From a virus, in the IMG/VR virus record IMGVR_UViG_3300003690_003627, positions 1-46,770 of that record: a stretch of 46,770 nucleotides of DNA. One strand, 5' to 3'. Below the pieces are notes generated by a model. That model did not search any database, was not told where the DNA came from, and saw only the letters and a list, made by a program, of their open reading frames with translations. Positions within the stretch are counted from its first letter, which is position 1, and every line of letters begins with the position of its first letter. Both the position numbers and the translations under genes were made by a program. Positions 1 through 9,331 of this stretch are shown piece after piece.

Positions 1-597
1 ATAGAAATCCTTACCGAAAATACGAATTGATGCGTATTGGTTAGCATGCGTAACGATCTTAGCAGCAACAAGGTCATGCTGTTCAATAAGACGGAACGCA
101 GTATTCAGCGAAGTTGTCGTCAATGTACCAACATTCGTGACGATTTGATCGGCACGACTATCAGCAGCAGCCAGAAGAGCGTTAAAAATATTCGTGTCCT
201 CTTCCTTCTGAATTGCTTCTTTAGCCTTGATTTGAGCACGGTCTACGATGTAGAACCTACGTGCTTTAATCTCACTCAACCTGACGGTTGGGTAGGCAGC
301 AATTTCGAAGGTAGGCACGAGAAATTCTTCGCCTTCCTGGATAGCTTCAGGAACGCCACCACGACGTGAAATAACATGTGCAATACTAGCCACATCTCTC
401 TCATATCGAGCCAACGCACCCTGCGGCAGTTCATCTACCATAAGCAATTTTCTTCCAACTGCTTGGTATTCCAAAGATCGTCTAATTGGCTCCACCATTG
501 CTTGAGCCAAAGCTGTTCTTCCTTCATCAGTTTCCAGGGCTTGTGCAATGATCATTTCTTTATCTTGATCAGACAAACCGTCTTTCATAAGTGCCAT
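1..597 (-). CDS. Major capsid protein, N-terminal 199 residues (cut by window edge)
   Basis: The ATG at 597 is preceded by AAAGGAGA, seven bases upstream, and the frame is open to base 1. The visible part has a helical, charged N-terminus (MALMKDGLSDQDKE), a segment RRGGVPEAIQEGEEFLVP typical of the N-arm/E-loop area of HK97-fold capsid proteins in large phages, then PTVRLSEIKARRF and a helix-rich segment ending ANQYASIRIFGKDF. It would form the icosahedral shell. Position fits: last in the run portal, protease, decoration protein, capsid. The 226 bases upstream (598-823) hold no gene and probably carry its own promoter. The call rests on pattern and gene order; the C-terminus is not seen. 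Confidence 0.8.
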   Translation of the reverse strand, partial: MALMKDGLSDQDKEMIIAQALETDEGRTALAQAMVEPIRRSLEYQAVGRKLLMVDELPQGALARYERDVASIAHVISRRGGVPEAIQEGEEFLVPTFEIAAYPTVRLSEIKARRFYIVDRAQIKAKEAIQKEEDTNIFNALLAAADSRADQIVTNVGTLTTTSLNTAFRLIEQHDLVAAKIVTHANQYASIRIFGKDFY

Positions 598-823
598 AAC
601 ATTTCTCCTTTGTTCATAGTTTAGAGTTCGCATACTGCAAGCCCTAAACACACAAACAGTGTTTTTCGACAAAAAACTTAACTTGTCAAAGAGCGAACGA
701 TCAAACACAAATCATTCCAATAATTTATGTTTCACTTAAACACACAGAAATCAATGTATTTAAGTTAGTCGAGCTATACTATTCAGCACAACAATGTTAT
801 TCTAAATAGTTCTCTATGGTCTA
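598..823 (-). promoter_or_regulatory. Gap upstream of capsid gene
   Basis: 226 bases with no gene, the longest non-coding gap in the head module. It contains TTGACA on the minus strand (684-689) without a convincing -10 element, and a short inverted repeat AAACAC/GTGTTT (646-651, 659-664). A dedicated strong promoter for the capsid gene is likely here, perhaps read by the phage sigma factor, but the element cannot be pinned down. Confidence 0.35.
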
Positions 824-1411
824 TTACACTTCTAGCTTATACGTAATAAACGTACCAAGCGAGAGTGATCCATCTGTAGTATCTGTACCAGGCACACCAC
901 TTGGGAATGCTCGTGGAGCGATAATAACTACGGCAAACACTTGACCTTGCGTAACATTACCTGTTGCCAAACCTGCTGAAGTAGTATACAGAGCAGCACC
1001 CGCAGTATAATCCTGCGGCGAGCCGGACACTCCATCAGCCCCATCAAGCGTTGCATACTGGTCGGTATCGAACTCACCACCACCGTTGTAAACCGTAATA
1101 CGCCCTGACGCCAACGTTTCATTTCCTGATTGATCTGATACACGATTTTGTGTAAAGATCTGCACACCGGCGGCGTTAATCGTAATCTGATCTGAGAACG
1201 GAGTGGCCTTATTACTATCACTAGCACTCAAGGCTGTACTATCGCCAAAAATACCTAAAATACGTGTTCCCACAGTACCATCATGAATTTCGGCATTGCC
1301 TGTAGACAGCAATTTACACACCATACCTTCACGAATAGCAGGCGATGCATCACGGTTAGGATCTACTGGATAATGAGTCGCAACTACATGAAATCTTTCA
1401 ATTAGAGCCAT
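824..1411 (-). CDS. Putative capsid decoration / small structural protein
   Basis: 195 residues, ATG at 1411 with GGGAG seven bases upstream, ending TAA-TAG. It has no signal peptide or membrane segment. The sequence is rich in Gly, Thr, Ser and Ala with alternating beta-type segments (GRITVYNGGGEFDTDQYATL; GQVFAVVIIAPRAFPSG). It lies between the protease/scaffold gene and the capsid gene, where many phages encode the head decoration or stabilisation protein, which is the reason for the call. No family is recognised with certainty; another small virion protein is equally possible. Confidence 0.5.
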   Translation of the reverse strand: MALIERFHVVATHYPVDPNRDASPAIREGMVCKLLSTGNAEIHDGTVGTRILGIFGDSTALSASDSNKATPFSDQITINAAGVQIFTQNRVSDQSGNETLASGRITVYNGGGEFDTDQYATLDGADGVSGSPQDYTAGAALYTTSAGLATGNVTQGQVFAVVIIAPRAFPSGVPGTDTTDGSLSLGTFITYKLEV

Positions 1412-1435
1412 TTCAAATCTCCCTTTTCTATATTT

Positions 1436-4400
1436 TTACACTTTTCCATACGCCATACGAAGAGCAAAATCTGGCGTTTCTTCTGCTTCTTGATTTTGCT
1501 TTGACAATTTAAACAACGAAGAGAGTTTAGTCTGTAGTTCTGCATCTGAGTTACGATGGCTGCTCTTTTCATTGATCACCAAGGGTTGCTCTAACCCTCT
1601 TGACGCCGTATTGAATCCTTTTTTGCTTTCTTTTACGGACTTAGCAATTGCTTGCTTAAAGTCTTTAATTTGGGCAGGCTCATATTTAGCAAGTTCATTA
1701 ACTTTATTTTCTAGCTGCGTAACTTCGATCAGACCGTTCTGAAGCATTTCAGCCGCAACTGAGAAAGCAAGTTTACGAGACTCTGTATGAGTTTTGGATT
1801 CTTCATCGCTACTTGCGATGACGGTGCCTTTATCTCTAGTTTGTTTTTCAGGTCCAACTTCATCACCTTCTTCGTGTCCCATCAGGGCATTATCTGCTGG
1901 GATTTCTGGATGATCTTTTGGTGAAGTTGGTTTATCACCTAACGTTTCTTTTTCATGTCCCATAAAGCTATTACTAGTTTCTGTATTTGAAGGTTCATCG
2001 GCGGTAAACTTAGGTTCATGTCCCATTGATTTACCATCCCTAATAGGTTTAATATCTTCATCATCAGCAACAGGTTTCTTTGGCTCTAATTTTTTATTTT
2101 GAGCTTCAAGAACTCTAGCAGCCATTCGGGCCAATCTATCTTTTGCATTACCGAAGCCGGCCATTTCATGCAATTCTTGATGCAGGTCAGCTTCAGCTTC
2201 TAGTATTTGTTGTTCTGTTGATGCGATATTTGTTTGTCCAGCGCCTTCATCGCCACCTGTATATCTCGCATCACCACCTGAGAGTCCTGTTTCATCTTCA
2301 TGTCCCATAGTTGCATTTTCTGATGGGATATGAGGTTGTGGTTTACCTTGGGGATTCAGGTCAGCATCTTCGTGTCCCATCAGAGCACTATTTCTAGGCA
2401 CAGAAGGTTTAGACGCTGTTGGCACTGTTTCATTTTCATGGAACATTTCACTTGCATGTCCACCATCTGCTGGATTACCAGCAGAATAAGGTTTAGTATC
2501 TTCACCATCTTGCACATTTTCTTGTTGAATTTCTTTTTCACCAGCTTCTTTAGTTTGGTTAATAGCTTCTACCACTTGTGTAAGGTCTAGATTAATACTT
2601 TGTGTTTTGCCTATATTGCCACTCATATGCATAGCTTCCTTATAGTCATATCCTTCTTCCTCTGCCATCGCAGTAGTTGAAGTCATATCGTTAGTGTTAC
2701 CTGGCTTAAATGTTTCTCCTTCGTCTGCGATATTTTCTATTGGTTTGCCACATTTTTGACATGTTTCTTGTACTTCTTCTTCAGCTTGACAATGTGGGCA
2801 AGTTCTGCCACCGCCTTCTGTTGGTTTCATATCATTTACTTCACCATTTTCATCGATTTCACTAACCACATCTTCTACATCTTCGACACCATCAACAACA
2901 TCTTCAGGAGCTTCTTCATCGAGCGGTTCTTCGATTGGTCCTTCTACAGCAACTTCTTCGATAGCCCCATCTCCAATACCCTCATCTCCTGGACCCAGAT
3001 CATCGGTAGGATCACTACCAAGAGCCGTATCTAGTTGCACATCTAATTCTTTTGCAAGATCTTCAGAGAGTTCAACAGTAACAGTCCCCTCGCCTTCGTC
3101 ACCAATCACACCAGCAATATCTTCACCAATTTCATCACCAATTTCATCACCAATTTCATCACCGATCACACCACCGATTTCATCACCGATATCTTCACCA
3201 TCATCTCCATCGAACGGATCGGCATCGATATCATCTTCAAAACCACCGTGATCATGATCTTCTTCGATAACAAACTGTGCCAATTTTTCTGCAAAAATAT
3301 CTTCATTACTAGCCATTGCGATTTTCAATGATTCACACACAGTTGTAGCATCTTTAATATTCAGTCCCAATCTCACTTGGTCTTCTACGCAGCATTCACT
3401 ACCATCACGATCTTCCCAAGCTTCACCAAGTTTAATAGCAAGATTAGAACTATACATAGATGCCTTTTGCAGCGAATTACAGACACAATCGGCAATAGAC
3501 TTACCTTCACAAGGACCACTTAATCCAAGTGCATTTTCACCAAAGCGTCTTGCAAGTTTTTCTAAGCACGTTTCCATTGGGAACTTATCACCATAGGAAC
3601 CATAAGCTTCTTTATATTGTTTAATAATTTCTTTTTCATCGCTTGCAAGTTTAATTTGACTTAACAGTCCTGCTTTTTTCATAGCAAGAATTGTTTCAGA
3701 TTTCTTTTGAATATCAAAAGCATCGAAATCAGTTTCAGCAACACCATGTTCTTTAAGAACTTTCACAAACTGCAATTTAGCTCTATTACAGGAGCTACAA
3801 CCACTATTTGCAGTTTTCGCCATCCATTCCCACTGGGCATACGGATGTTTATTTTTCATATCAGCAGCATAAGACAATTTATATGTCGTACCTGAATCTA
3901 GGCAATACCACTTATTATCACCCAATGACACTGTATTTGTAGAACCTGTTGCAGGACTCACAGAACCAAGTTTAATTTCTAATTCTGCGATTTTCTTAAG
4001 AGCACCAGGTTGCAATCTAACCATGGCTGCCACGGGCATTTCATCGGGAACAGCGCCTTCTCCAGGAAGTTCAAAACCTTCTCCCTCTCCCAATTCACCT
4101 TCACCTTCAGGTTCTGGCGTCAAGCCAGACCAACGAGTAACATCTACAGAAACCTTGAATACCATTTCCGAGCTACAATTATTACATTTACCTTTACCGG
4201 CAACGATATCAACATCGCTACTACTACACACAGGGCAAATCGACCCTGGTGGTTTAGCTTCAAGGTCTTCAGTACCTTCAAGTCCCTCTGCGCCTGGTCC
4301 ACCGACATCGGTAAACGATTCCATACCTGGCATCTGGCCTATAGCACCTGGAGGTGTTGGTAGAGACGCACCAGCACCTGGTGCTTGTGAAGCCCCACCT

Positions 4401-7400
4401 TGACCGCCCATTTGTCCACCCATCATCTGGGCTTCTTTAGTTTCTTTATTACCACTTGCTTCTTTTTCAATCTTATCAGCTTCTTTTACAATTTCTTCTC
4501 TTGTCCCAGCAAACGCAGGAGCGGTTGTAACACCGACAGACTCATCTTGAACAAGAGGATTAGGTGCTGGATCATGCGTTTCTTGAGATTTCCGTGCCTC
4601 TCCAGCCTCTGTCTCTGCTCTAATTCTATCTATTTTCTGAAAATATGTTTCTACAGGTTCTGTTTCTACAGGTTCTACAGGTGCAACTGTTGGATTTCTA
4701 AAAATAGCTTTACCTGTGTTATTTTCCGCATCCTCTGTAACACTTAACAGATCAAAATTAGGATTACGAACAGCACCAGGAACTTGCGGGCCAGCGATCT
4801 GTAACTGTCCAAACTTCTGCACAGCCTCACCGAAAGCCTGTTTGTCGCTACGATCAGCCTCAATTTCTTCTGAAGCAAAATTAATTTGATAAAGTCCATC
4901 TTCGGGTTTACTAATTTCATTAATAGCCTCATCGAAAGCAGCAAACTTATCAATTGGCGTATCTAATGTTGAATCTGAAGCAATTTTAATTTGCACCAAT
5001 TCATCAACTTTAGCCATTGCTTTCTTATTACCAAGGGCATAAGAAACAGCATCATAAGCATCTTCTACTTGCACACCATGAATACCATTTTTAGCCACTG
5101 AAAGGACAAGAGCGTCTAAAGCAGAAGGAGTATCTGCACTTGATGCCACTTTCTTGAAATAAGCGATATTCTCTTCTACATTAGCAATAGCTTCTTTCTT
5201 ATGAGGCAATGAATTCACAAGCGTCATATAAGCAATTTTATCCGTATTTTGATTATCTGTCGCAAAAGCGATAGCTTTTGCGATTTCCTTTGGCGACTTG
5301 TTATATTTAGAAATAGCATCAGAAATAGCTTCAGATGCAATTCTAATTACTGAATTGCGATAAGACGCACTTGCCCATCTTTTAATACCATAATCTTGTT
5401 CTTTAAGTTGGCCTTCTGTAATAACCTCAGGTCCAACAAAACGATGGCTACTTAAAAGATTGCGTAACTGGTCTTCAGTGATCGTTTCAATCCAACCGCT
5501 AGGCAATTTAGCACTAGCGAGGCGACTAAATTCTGTCCATTGTTTTTCTGTGATAACTTCAGGAGCATCTTTCCACCGCACTACATAACCACTATTAATG
5601 TCATCAAGTTGTCCTTCTGTAATGACCTCATAGCTACCTAGACGTGTCTGAGGTGATTCGCTAGTTGTATCATCAAGTTCAGTTGCATCCCCCTCACCTG
5701 ACACCTCAGCTTCTGTAATCTGTTCCCACGTTTCATTTGTACGTGGATGCAGTTTGGCGTTTGTTGAGTCTAAAAGCTGTTTTTCAGTAATCATTTCCTG
5801 CTGCGTAGCAGAATCGGAATCCGGATTACCTACAGCCGCCGTTTTCTCACTCTGTTCTGTAGTCTTAGACATTACGTTCATTAACTCCTTATTATCCAAA
5901 ATATATTTACCAGCTTTCTCAGGATCATCTTTAATCATTTCCTGTACATTATCAGGGAACTGAGAAACATGGGCTGACTTTAAAACTCGTTCACCTTCTG
6001 CTTCAATTACATAGACATCATCATCTGAAGACTTATCGATAAAAATATGACGTGCTTCTATATCAGAAGCATCGTCACTAACACCTATAAAGGAATCTGG
6101 CACAGTTAAACTCCTAGACAATTTTCTTACATTGTTTTTCAATGTACGTATTTGATTTATTAACTTAGAAGACTTTGTGAAAAAATCCTTCTTATTTTTA
6201 AAACTTTTAGAGGATTTTTTTAGATGTGTAATAGAACCCAATCCCCCAATGTCTTCAGTTGCTATGCCTGCAGGAGAAACTTGCGTCGTAACTTGCCCCA
6301 TTTGAGGCTGAGGAGGTTGTTGTTCAGGTGGAGGATATGGTTGGTCTTGCAAGCCTTCACTTAAACCACTTTGTGCCTCTGCCTCAGCAATAGCAGGAGA
6401 AGGAAGTTGTGAATAGCCCATTTCCTGTAATTCATCAACAATACCTTGCACATCAGCCATTGCTTTCACCAAATCTGAAACATATTCCATAGATATTTGT
6501 TCTTTTTGGGAAAGCATACTTTTAACAACACCTTCCATTTGCGACATACTTTGCGTCAGATTATCTATTTCTTGTTGTCCCGCCACTTTCTTTAACTGGC
6601 TATTATCATCAGCAGCAGCTTTTCTTGCTTTCGTTAGATGTTCTACTTCTTTCTTTAAATTAGCGATTTTATCTACAACACTAGGAACATGGAGAATATC
6701 ACAGACGCCACAACGATGGCATGCTGGATTTACAACAAAGCTATTTTCAATAAATTTAAGACCAAAGTTATGTTCAAATATCTGATGATCTTTATAATGA
6801 TTAATTTTAGATTCAGCTTGCTTTTTACCACATACTGGACAAGGTTCATCTCCAGCGTCTTCACTTTCGTGATATCTACATTCATGATCTCCAGAGAATT
6901 TACGATTTTTACGTTCTTTCACATGCGAGCAATAAGTATCTGCTGTAGGAGCCTTATGGTGGCAGATAGAACATGTAGAGTATTCTACCGAACAATTATG
7001 GACCGCCACTCCCTCAACAATGTAAGAACTATCTCTTTCTACTTGTAGGTCATAAACAGGATCGCTATTAAATCGACTACTAATGCTCTTGATGGGCATA
7101 ACCATATAATCGCCAGCAATATGAAATGGAGCATTACGATATTCTCCATCAACTTGACGAGCAGAAGTTAAAGTATCATTAAGTTTTTGAGATTCAGATG
7201 ACCCAAAAACAAGAGTCCAATATGGCTTTCTATCTCTTTGCTGAGCTTTTTCTATTACCTCAGTAGTTGTGCCATATAATCCAATACGATTTGAAATAAA
7301 TCGCATTTGATAATGCAGTTGTTCTGAACAACTTGTAGCGCTCAAGTTTTGGTACGTTTTTTTATTTAACCAATGTTTAATAGATCTGCAATTGCCATCA

Positions 7401-8677
7401 CCTTCTATCCAAGTTGAAAGAATATGCTTCTGAATATCTTTAGGCCAAAACAAGCATTCATCTGCCAATCGCTTACGATCAGAATATTCTCCGCAATAAT
7501 GATAAAACCAATCAGCAACCGTTTTACCGCTTAAATGTATAACAAATGTATCTCGCTCTGGTCTGTCCTGTGTCCAAGGCTCGTTACCATCAGGAAATGC
7601 CTTACACAACAACGAAATAATTTCCTTACCTATAGTATCCTTTTCTTTTGAAAGAGAAAGATTAAACTCAACAGCGGTTCTATTGTCTTTGCGTTTTAAA
7701 TAACTTCCTTCGGCAAGAAAATAACCAATTAAACGAGCCTTAGTCTCGTCTGCATCGTCATGGGGAATTTCCAAAGATGAAATAGGGAATGCAAGCATAT
7801 CCCCCACCGATAAATCATTTGCTTCGGTCCACATAAAATCATAGCTATCGAGCAAACCTATCGCATCAGCTTCTTTGTATGCTTCTGTTTGATATGCACC
7901 AGGTTTGGTTCTCTTTTTATACCTTTTCGCCTTGTGTTTTGGCAACCCAAGATGCTCACCAGTAACAGCACAACAACTTTGCTCCTGTAATACATAAAAT
8001 TCATGATTTTTTGTACACTCTATTACACGTGGCAAGCCTTCAACTTTAATCTGTAAAAGGTCATCATTCGTTTTATCTTCATGAATCTGGACATTCTTAA
8101 CATTGCATGGACGCCCCTTATGACTAATAACCCTATCATTAGGATTGACATGTTGGATCTCCTTAAAAGAACCATCAGCCATCAATACCCTCATACTGCC
8201 GTGAAAACAGCCCATACTAGTCCCAGAAATATATTTTTCTTCAATTCCACGAGCTAATTTAGGATATGCAACTTTATCAACTCTTGCAATAATAAAGATA
8301 CCATTCTCATCATCATCATACCAGGAGTGAACACACTCACCTCTTGCTTTTTCTACATCATCATTTTGATGATTAGTAAATAGAGGGACACCTATAAAAG
8401 TATGTGCTGCTTTTTTCAATTCTTCTTCTGAGAAAGCATCACCATTATCATTAATCGCATCTTTCTCAATGGCAAAAATCTTCAAGAAAAGATGATCTGG
8501 ATGCTTGTTAATTGCCTCTTTAACATCAAAGCCTCCTAATTTCTGTTCTTCTGCTTCTTTCACAGAAGCAGTTTTAATAAAATCAGGAAGTTCAAAGATA
8601 TTCCAATCTTTAGGATGATTCAATGCTTCGACACGGATTGCTTGATCAACTGAAATTGCTATTTTGTTAAATGACAT
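1436..8677 (-). CDS. Giant prohead protease / scaffold-like polyprotein with intein
   Basis: 2413 codons; about 2008 residues after removal of an intein (residues 157-561). Residues 1-156 plus the start of the C-extein look like a caudoviral prohead serine protease: VPLFTNHQNDD (candidate catalytic His103) and YISGTSMG (candidate catalytic Ser). Next come Cys/His clusters (about 562-660), a coiled coil (about 665-760), a Pro/Gln-rich linker, six ITE motifs (962-1092), helical stretches, further CxxC pairs, a very acidic section with GDEIG repeats, and a C-terminal part with five MGHE motifs. Proteases of this class mature the procapsid and are often fused to scaffold; here the fused part is exceptionally long. 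It lies between portal and capsid genes. The protease call is by motif and context, the scaffold role is inference. Confidence 0.7.
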   Translation of the reverse strand: MSFNKIAISVDQAIRVEALNHPKDWNIFELPDFIKTASVKEAEEQKLGGFDVKEAINKHPDHLFLKIFAIEKDAINDNGDAFSEEELKKAAHTFIGVPLFTNHQNDDVEKARGECVHSWYDDDENGIFIIARVDKVAYPKLARGIEEKYISGTSMGCFHGSMRVLMADGSFKEIQHVNPNDRVISHKGRPCNVKNVQIHEDKTNDDLLQIKVEGLPRVIECTKNHEFYVLQEQSCCAVTGEHLGLPKHKAKRYKKRTKPGAYQTEAYKEADAIGLLDSYDFMWTEANDLSVGDMLAFPISSLEIPHDDADETKARLIGYFLAEGSYLKRKDNRTAVEFNLSLSKEKDTIGKEIISLLCKAFPDGNEPWTQDRPERDTFVIHLSGKTVADWFYHYCGEYSDRKRLADECLFWPKDIQKHILSTWIEGDGNCRSIKHWLNKKTYQNLSATSCSEQLHYQMRFISNRIGLYGTTTEVIEKAQQRDRKPYWTLVFGSSESQKLNDTLTSARQVDGEYRNAPFHIAGDYMVMPIKSISSRFNSDPVYDLQVERDSSYIVEGVAVHNCSVEYSTCSICHHKAPTADTYCSHVKERKNRKFSGDHECRYHESEDAGDEPCPVCGKKQAESKINHYKDHQIFEHNFGLKFIENSFVVNPACHRCGVCDILHVPSVVDKIANLKKEVEHLTKARKAAADDNSQLKKVAGQQEIDNLTQSMSQMEGVVKSMLSQKEQISMEYVSDLVKAMADVQGIVDELQEMGYSQLPSPAIAEAEAQSGLSEGLQDQPYPPPEQQPPQPQMGQVTTQVSPAGIATEDIGGLGSITHLKKSSKSFKNKKDFFTKSSKLINQIRTLKNNVRKLSRSLTVPDSFIGVSDDASDIEARHIFIDKSSDDDVYVIEAEGERVLKSAHVSQFPDNVQEMIKDDPEKAGKYILDNKELMNVMSKTTEQSEKTAAVGNPDSDSATQQEMITEKQLLDSTNAKLHPRTNETWEQITEAEVSGEGDATELDDTTSESPQTRLGSYEVITEGQLDDINSGYVVRWKDAPEVITEKQWTEFSRLASAKLPSGWIETITEDQLRNLLSSHRFVGPEVITEGQLKEQDYGIKRWASASYRNSVIRIASEAISDAISKYNKSPKEIAKAIAFATDNQNTDKIAYMTLVNSLPHKKEAIANVEENIAYFKKVASSADTPSALDALVLSVAKNGIHGVQVEDAYDAVSYALGNKKAMAKVDELVQIKIASDSTLDTPIDKFAAFDEAINEISKPEDGLYQINFASEEIEADRSDKQAFGEAVQKFGQLQIAGPQVPGAVRNPNFDLLSVTEDAENNTGKAIFRNPTVAPVEPVETEPVETYFQKIDRIRAETEAGEARKSQETHDPAPNPLVQDESVGVTTAPAFAGTREEIVKEADKIEKEASGNKETKEAQMMGGQMGGQGGASQAPGAGASLPTPPGAIGQMPGMESFTDVGGPGAEGLEGTEDLEAKPPGSICPVCSSSDVDIVAGKGKCNNCSSEMVFKVSVDVTRWSGLTPEPEGEGELGEGEGFELPGEGAVPDEMPVAAMVRLQPGALKKIAELEIKLGSVSPATGSTNTVSLGDNKWYCLDSGTTYKLSYAADMKNKHPYAQWEWMAKTANSGCSSCNRAKLQFVKVLKEHGVAETDFDAFDIQKKSETILAMKKAGLLSQIKLASDEKEIIKQYKEAYGSYGDKFPMETCLEKLARRFGENALGLSGPCEGKSIADCVCNSLQKASMYSSNLAIKLGEAWEDRDGSECCVEDQVRLGLNIKDATTVCESLKIAMASNEDIFAEKLAQFVIEEDHDHGGFEDDIDADPFDGDDGEDIGDEIGGVIGDEIGDEIGDEIGEDIAGVIGDEGEGTVTVELSEDLAKELDVQLDTALGSDPTDDLGPGDEGIGDGAIEEVAVEGPIEEPLDEEAPEDVVDGVEDVEDVVSEIDENGEVNDMKPTEGGGRTCPHCQAEEEVQETCQKCGKPIENIADEGETFKPGNTNDMTSTTAMAEEEGYDYKEAMHMSGNIGKTQSINLDLTQVVEAINQTKEAGEKEIQQENVQDGEDTKPYSAGNPADGGHASEMFHENETVPTASKPSVPRNSALMGHEDADLNPQGKPQPHIPSENATMGHEDETGLSGGDARYTGGDEGAGQTNIASTEQQILEAEADLHQELHEMAGFGNAKDRLARMAARVLEAQNKKLEPKKPVADDEDIKPIRDGKSMGHEPKFTADEPSNTETSNSFMGHEKETLGDKPTSPKDHPEIPADNALMGHEEGDEVGPEKQTRDKGTVIASSDEESKTHTESRKLAFSVAAEMLQNGLIEVTQLENKVNELAKYEPAQIKDFKQAIAKSVKESKKGFNTASRGLEQPLVINEKSSHRNSDAELQTKLSSLFKLSKQNQEAEETPDFALRMAYGKV
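1871..2380 (-). repeat. Five dispersed MGHE[DEPK] motifs near the C-terminus of the giant protein
   Basis: The same 12 bases (plus-strand ttc[ag]tgtcccat) occur at 1871, 1952, 2015, 2297 and 2369, encoding ALMGHEE, SFMGHEK, SMGHEP, ATMGHED and ALMGHED, each embedded in a Pro/Asp/Glu-rich linker. These may be linear interaction or processing motifs; function unknown. Confidence 0.8.
3131..3166 (-). repeat. 12-bp tandem repeat coding IGDE units
   Basis: Three adjacent near-identical 12-base units (plus-strand ttcatcacca at/gat), with degenerate copies on both sides (about 3120-3195), encode a run of IGDE/IGGV/IGED units within the most acidic part of the giant protein. This is a coding microsatellite-like expansion, not a CRISPR: units are contiguous and in frame. 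Confidence 0.85.
5402..5794 (-). repeat. Six ITE-[KGDA]-x motifs in the protease/scaffold protein
   Basis: Between residues 962 and 1092 the protein contains MITEKQL, QITEAEV, VITEGQL, VITEKQW, TITEDQL and VITEGQL, spaced 20-32 residues apart. T4-type prohead proteases cut after (L/I)-x-E, which ITE fits. These may be processing sites that chop the scaffold during maturation, but that is inference. Confidence 0.7.
6995..8209 (-). other. Intein with LAGLIDADG homing endonuclease in the prohead protease
   Basis: 405 residues, from Cys157 to Asn561 of the host protein. Block A starts CFHGSMRVLMADGSF; block B has TKNH (Thr-x-x-His); the two endonuclease motifs are LIGYFLAEGS and ILSTWIEGDG; the end is VAVHN followed by Cys+1 of the C-extein. 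All splicing residues (Cys1, block B His, penultimate His, Asn, Cys+1) are present, so splicing should work. Joining the exteins gives GTSMG-CSVEYSTCS, directly beside the candidate active-site serine. Confidence 0.93.
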
Positions 8678-8694
8678 AAAAGTTCTCTGTTAAT

Positions 8695-8901
8695 CTATAA
8701 TGTATTATCTCGGATATCCGACTCTCTATATCTTTCTCTTAATTCTGGATATTTTTCTTCACTTTTTTTCCTTAGACAGTCTGCTTCTTTTTCTGTAATG
8801 TACCTAGTTCTTGCGATCTCGGTAAGAGCGGCCTGTACTTGTTCTAGAGAGAAGCTATCGCAATCAAATCCTATAAAGTTTTCCGAATGACTAATTTTCA
8901 T
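8695..8901 (-). CDS. Small hypothetical protein
   Basis: 68 residues, charged and helical (SLEQVQAALTEIARTRYITEKEADCLRKKSEEKYPELRERYRESD in two parts), no membrane segment, not recognised. It ends in TAG 17 bases upstream of the giant protease start and follows the interrupted zinc-ribbon frame, so it is part of the same operon. The TAG is out of frame with the next ATG. Confidence 0.6.
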   Translation of the reverse strand: MKISHSENFIGFDCDSFSLEQVQAALTEIARTRYITEKEADCLRKKSEEKYPELRERYRESDIRDNTL

Positions 8902-8904
8902 ATT

Positions 8905-9132
8905 TTATTGCCCTTTTTGTCTCCACGGCTTAATATTTCTTCCTTTGCAACCAGGACATGCACCATCAGTAGATTCATTTTCACTATATATCACTCCACA
9001 ATCTACACACTCGTAGTGATTTGGCTCTCCTGAACCTCTTGGACTCCGGCCCTGTTACCGTCCTATCTTCTGCCATTCAGATTTAGTAATTTTTAGTACT
9101 GTTTTTCCTGATGCATTTTTAAGTAATTTCAT
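8905..9132 (-). pseudogene. Small zinc-ribbon gene interrupted by an in-frame TAA
   Basis: From the ATG at 9132 (SD TTGGAG seven bases upstream) the frame reads 25 residues with the segment GKTVLKITKSEWQKIGR, then TAA at 9055-9057. It continues open in the same frame for 49 more codons, with CVDCGVIYSENES and CPGCKGRNIKPW: two CxxC pairs of a zinc ribbon. No start codon lies between the TAA and the zinc ribbon. Either the gene is inactivated, the stop is read through, or there is a base error. The first 25 codons alone could also be a real mini-protein of the K-x-S/T-K-S-E-W type. Confidence 0.6.
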
Positions 9133-9331
9133 TTTTCTCCAATCCATTGGTTATAACGTTGTAGTTGAGGATCATCGTCTTCTCCACAGCTATTTCCATA
9201 TCCGTCATTGCCTCATCAATAGATGTAAGTGAACCATTTCCAACTTTAGGATGATTTCTTATAGCCTCAATCAAAGGACGTTTTCCCAGTAAGGAGGTTT
9301 GTTTATACTGCGCAGAATAAATTATTTTCAT
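9119..9331 (-). CDS. Small hypothetical protein
   Basis: 70 residues starting MKIIYSAQYKQTSLLGKRPL directly after the stop of the preceding membrane-protein gene. No family recognised. The last 14 bases overlap the next gene. Another frame over the 3' part (about 9129-9210) reads GNDGYGNSCGEDDDPQLQRY and ends with TGA in a classic ATGA overlap with the next start, so the true 3' end may lie in that frame through a frameshift. Confidence 0.5.
   Translation of the reverse strand: MKIIYSAQYKQTSLLGKRPLIEAIRNHPKVGNGSLTSIDEAMTDMEIAVEKTMILNYNVITNGLEKNEIT

Noticed and set aside
661-689. Sigma-70 promoter upstream of the capsid gene
   Set aside because: TTGACA is present on the minus strand but no -10-like hexamer lies 16-18 bases downstream; kept only as a low-confidence region.
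3120-3195. CRISPR array or origin iterons in the 12-base repeats
   Set aside because: The repeats are contiguous, in frame in a long protein, and have no spacers.
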